This document shows, piece by piece, positions 61,260 through 64,000 of a DNA stretch of 64,000 nucleotides. Location of the stretch: assembly GCA_037440065.1 (NCBI GenBank), contig JBBIUV010000019.1, forward strand, positions 153,888 through 217,887, in the 5' to 3' direction. This stretch comes from UBA1563 sp037440065. GTDB taxonomy: Bacteria; Bacteroidota; Ignavibacteria; Ignavibacteriales; Ignavibacteriaceae. A program made the translations under genes and the position numbers. Under the pieces are notes generated by a model. It was given only the letters and a program-made list of their open reading frames with translations, had not been told where the DNA came from and ran no database searches. Position 1 is the stretch's first letter; every line of letters begins with the position of its first letter.

Positions 61260-62310
61260 ACCTTTCTCCGTTATCGATACGGACGGCAACTTGCAAACAT
61301 TTGGATCGCTGCCCGATTACCAAAAAGCAGATCAAGAGATGAAAGATCAACTTAAAAAAAAACAGCTAACTAAAATTGAAAACATTAAAAATAAAAACTT
61401 CGAGGATTATATGAACGTCAAAGCTATTACGCAAGCAGTCCTTTGGGCTCTTGCATTGATTGGTGCAGCTCTCTTTACATTTGTCTATCCCGGTTCCGGC
61501 GTAGAAGGAATTGTTATTCCTGTAGTCGGAGCAATCGCGGGCGCTCTCGGCATGAGCAACTGGAGAGAAAAGTATGGACAAGCAAAAGACTTTTTCAAAT
61601 CAAAAACAAAAACCGGCGCGCTCCTGGTTGCCGTACCTATTATAGCGTTAATTATTCTCCCGCTATTAATTACCGTACCCGGATGGCTGTTAACACTGCT
61701 CGGCGCTGTTGCAACAATCGGCGGCGGCTCTACATTGATCGGAATAATTGATGTACTTAAAAAACCTACCGGATCAGTCAAGATGTTTATCTTTCTTTTC
61801 ATTGCCAGTGCGACCGCATTAATATTAGACAGTCTTTACAACCTTGGCACATACGTTTCCTTTGCCGCAATAACCGCAATATCCGGCACAACAAAATCCG
61901 GATCCCAAAAAACATCGCGACAAAGAAGCTTTGGAGTAAAAGAAGCAATAGCCGATACACTTGTTTCCGCACCAACTGATGCGCTTAAATCCGTTGAGTT
62001 ATCTATTAAAGGCGTTAACGATGACGGCGCGTTTGGGAAGAATACGATCGGACAAGAAGTAACCGGCAAATTAATTTTATATGCCGCCGCTGCAGCGATC
62101 AGAACGTTTGCTCACGAACTTGTAACAAAGAACATTGAGCACGTTGCATTAACAACCAATAGCGGCGTAAGCTATACCTTTGCAACCACAGACGCCACAC
62201 CGGCTCTCTGCTTTGCATACGAAGAAGCTCCAATGGTTACTGCAGACGATAAGCCGATCTTGATCACGTTATTGATCACCGGCTTCAGAGACAATTTAGT
62301 AATGTCTTAA
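61231..62310 (+). CDS. Membrane-anchored phage protein of composite structure
   Basis: A 359-residue protein. Residues about 60-210 carry four hydrophobic helices (first at VKAITQAVLWALALIGAAL). The last ~140 residues are soluble and beta-rich. An internal ATG at 61411 with GAGG before it could give a shorter form. GTG at 61225 is an alternative. Function unknown; not a typical capsid-downstream protein. Confidence 0.55.
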   Translation: MQETRPIKVEPFSVIDTDGNLQTFGSLPDYQKADQEMKDQLKKKQLTKIENIKNKNFEDYMNVKAITQAVLWALALIGAALFTFVYPGSGVEGIVIPVVGAIAGALGMSNWREKYGQAKDFFKSKTKTGALLVAVPIIALIILPLLITVPGWLLTLLGAVATIGGGSTLIGIIDVLKKPTGSVKMFIFLFIASATALILDSLYNLGTYVSFAAITAISGTTKSGSQKTSRQRSFGVKEAIADTLVSAPTDALKSVELSIKGVNDDGAFGKNTIGQEVTGKLILYAAAAAIRTFAHELVTKNIEHVALTTNSGVSYTFATTDATPALCFAYEEAPMVTADDKPILITLLITGFRDNLVMS

Positions 62311-62409
62311 TAGTTCCAGTAGTCAGTAGTCAGTCTTCAGAAAAACAAATTCTGAATTCTTACTACTGACTTCTTTTTTTTTCTGATAACTGATAACTGA
62401 AAACTAACC

Positions 62410-62799
62410 ATGAGCTTATACGGTGACAAAGTGACTTACTCAATCGGAAGCGGCAAAGATAACCTTACACAAAGCGCCGGAACTGCGGTAGATAACTTTA
62501 CCAAAGCAGCCGGTACAGCAGTTGATAACCTTGCCTATCCACTAACACGCGCAAGCGGAGCCGGTGCAATTACCGGAGACACCGGAACAATTCCCGGTGG
62601 CAGCGTTCCCGTACTTTCAACAAACGGCTTTGATGTTAATGGCGGTGATGCGTATATAAAGATCGGCAGCGCTTTTATAAAATTCAGCTACACCGAAATT
62701 ATTGCAAATGATTTTATAGACTGCCACAGTTATGATGACACCGATTACACCGTAGCCGCCGGACAAGAAGTTTACTTAAACGTACCACGGAGTTTATAA
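62410..62799 (+). CDS. Repeat-containing phage structural protein
   Basis: A 129-residue protein whose N terminus has two repeats of a SAGTAVDNFTKA/AAGTAVDNLAY motif. It resembles the next gene in this respect. It directly follows a heptamer tract with no clear Shine-Dalgarno. Confidence 0.55.
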   Translation: MSLYGDKVTYSIGSGKDNLTQSAGTAVDNFTKAAGTAVDNLAYPLTRASGAGAITGDTGTIPGGSVPVLSTNGFDVNGGDAYIKIGSAFIKFSYTEIIANDFIDCHSYDDTDYTVAAGQEVYLNVPRSL

Positions 62800-63008
62800 T
62801 GATCACTTATGGAAACGGTTCAGACAATTTATCAAAAGGGACTTCAACCGCCATTGATGCGTGTACACTCGCGCAAAACAGCGGCACAGGTAACCTTGCA
62901 AAAACAGCCGGCACAGCAGTAAACAATTTTGCTAAAGGAGTCTCGGCTCAAGTCGATGCGCTCGAAGCAGTTTTCGACTGGGACGAATTTATAATTTTAA
63001 CAACATGA
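62799..63008 (+). CDS. Repeat-containing phage structural protein, short paralog
   Basis: A 69-residue protein with GSDNLSKGTSTAIDACTL and TAGTAVNNFAKG, related to the repeats of the preceding protein. The start overlaps the stop of that gene (TAATG). Confidence 0.5.
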   Translation: MITYGNGSDNLSKGTSTAIDACTLAQNSGTGNLAKTAGTAVNNFAKGVSAQVDALEAVFDWDEFIILTT

Positions 63009-63099
63009 AATTAGTGATCAGTTATCAGTCTTCAGTTTTCAGAAAAGAACTGACCACTGATAACCGACAACTGAGAACTAACCAGGAAAGAGTACAACA

Positions 63100-64000
63100 A
63101 TGAAATGCGCAATATTAAGACCCACAGCAAACGGCACACAAGTAATTAAATTTGAAGACCCGGTAACATGCAACGCCGCTGAGCAAAGCGGCGATACCGT
63201 TATCTATTATGGTTTCGATTACGACCTTGCTGCAGAAACAATTACCAACACCGCCGGAGTTAAAAGAAAATTCCTTGGCGATGCAAAATTTACAACCTCC
63301 AATGTTGGCGGTACATTCGGCGGTATCCCCACCGGTACAACCATTAACGATCTTACCGCCGTAGCCGTTGATTGCGCTATCGCCTCCGTCCCCATTGCCT
63401 TCCCCGCAGACTTAATACAAGCCAGCGATGGTAAAATATATAAGATGAATCAAGCTAGAACTGCTTGGGAAGATTTCAGCCAAGACATATCTGCTGAAGA
63501 CATTACTCATACAGCACTGCTTGCAAAAATAGCAGCAAGCACTTTGATTCCTGGTACGTATTACAAAATTACGGATTACGCTTCAGTACACACAATTCCA
63601 AATACGACAGACACAAACACGCCAACCGCAGAGCCGTTGATTGTACTTGCTATAGCTGTTAACAAACTTTCTCCGATTGCATACTCGCCTACTTATCCGC
63701 AAGATGTTATTTATTATGAAGTGACGAACGATCAAACTAAAGTGCCCGGTTGTACAAAGGGGTACGTATCTCGTAGAGTAGATACAATAAAGAACATAGA
63801 CATTTCCTTCGACTTTCGAGCTGTAAAATTTAGAAGGTGGAAATTAGTTACTCCGTCGACGTGGAACTCTGGGACTACTTATGCAGCCAAGGATGTAGTT
63901 ACTTATTCAGGTGTCGTATATATTTCCCTCGTTGGGACTAATCTGAACAATGCACCCGGAGACACGTTAGATAAATGGCAAAGAGTTGCATCATCAACAA
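63100..64000 (+). CDS. Tail-fibre or appendage protein (partial)
   Basis: Open to the window end, 300 codons so far. It begins MKCAILRPTANGTQVIKFED and has LIPGTYYKITDY and GYVSRRVDTIKNIDI segments. A late W-NSGTTYAAKDVVTYSGVVY stretch resembles a carbohydrate-binding-type module, typical of receptor-binding or baseplate-appendage proteins. AGGAAAG precedes the ATG. Confidence 0.65.
   Translation, partial: MKCAILRPTANGTQVIKFEDPVTCNAAEQSGDTVIYYGFDYDLAAETITNTAGVKRKFLGDAKFTTSNVGGTFGGIPTGTTINDLTAVAVDCAIASVPIAFPADLIQASDGKIYKMNQARTAWEDFSQDISAEDITHTALLAKIAASTLIPGTYYKITDYASVHTIPNTTDTNTPTAEPLIVLAIAVNKLSPIAYSPTYPQDVIYYEVTNDQTKVPGCTKGYVSRRVDTIKNIDISFDFRAVKFRRWKLVTPSTWNSGTTYAAKDVVTYSGVVYISLVGTNLNNAPGDTLDKWQRVASST

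Larger units (their letters stand above)
38205..64000. mobile_element. Mu-like transposable prophage (right end outside window)
   Basis: The element contains a MuA-type DDE transposase, MuB ATPase, Gam, GemA (gp16), gp28-like terminase, DUF935 portal, gpG-like protein, MuF-type head protein, gp36-like protein, ClpP-type prohead protease and capsid gene. The left boundary lies between the lexA promoter (38204) and the first 12-mer end repeat (38256); it cannot be fixed without the other end and the 5-bp target duplication. At least 25.8 kb is present. Genes appear intact, so the prophage may be functional. Confidence 0.9.

Noticed and set aside
42253..63082. CRISPR array as explanation of the repeats
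   Set aside because: Units are 6-7 nt, degenerate and contiguous without spacers, and no cas gene is present.

Overview
The window looks like chromosome from an AT-rich, Gram-negative member of the Bacteroidota/Ignavibacteriota lineage; that placement is inferred from gene content (HslUV, RpoN, BamA-OmpH-LpxD-UppS, DUF3078 and lamin-tail-domain surface proteins, a CarboxypepD-type TonB-dependent receptor), not from a marker-gene tree. No rRNA, tRNA, CRISPR array or classical insertion sequence was recognised.

Positions 1 to about 38,200 are ordinary chromosome. From the left: hslV-hslU (hslU runs off the left edge), rpoN with a membrane methyltransferase-like gene, a DUF3109 cysteine-cluster protein, an SDR oxidoreductase overlapping a 1284-residue secreted protein built of five lamin-tail and three CARDB domains, DUF2203, HAD phosphatase and RCK potassium-channel genes, and a catalytic/non-catalytic pair of M16 peptidases. 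At 14.2-18.8 kb lies a self-contained module: two paralogous six-helix membrane proteins, a winged-helix regulator, a secreted TPR protein and a TonB-dependent receptor. The same 10-bp palindrome sits at both of its promoters. Next come a DUF3078 porin-like protein, a Rof-like protein, an EVE protein, an Nramp transporter fused to a UspA domain, Nfu, MGMT, TrpB2, an MFS transporter, TpiA, a lipoprotein, a ferredoxin-like protein and an RsmB/F-type methyltransferase. The envelope operon uppS-bamA-ompH-ompH-lpxD follows. The last host genes are lexA and two small genes behind it; an 18-bp palindrome lies in the spacer of the lexA promoter.

From about 38,205 to beyond 64,000 lies a Mu-like transposable prophage, cut by the right edge. 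Its left end is a 200-bp array of two 12-mer repeats, the probable transposase-binding sites. The early operon runs leftward from a Ner-like gene at 48.4 kb through MuA, MuB, GemA, Gam and many tiny genes. It ends in a MuF-type head protein that is far from its usual neighbours. A rightward lysogeny operon (repressor, BamE-like lipoprotein, small protein) diverges from it. A leftward late operon (58.6 to 49.6 kb) holds gp36-like, tail, terminase, endolysin, portal and gpG-like genes plus two exported proteins. A rightward late operon (58.8 kb onward) holds a ClpP-type prohead protease/scaffold, the major capsid protein, membrane proteins and a tail-fibre-like gene.

The most unusual signals are in the prophage. 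Nearly all its intergenic spacers are short degenerate tandem repeats, mostly of period 7, that often supply or abut the ribosome binding site. Several families of small palindromes sit alongside them, and one of these families also occurs in the host part.
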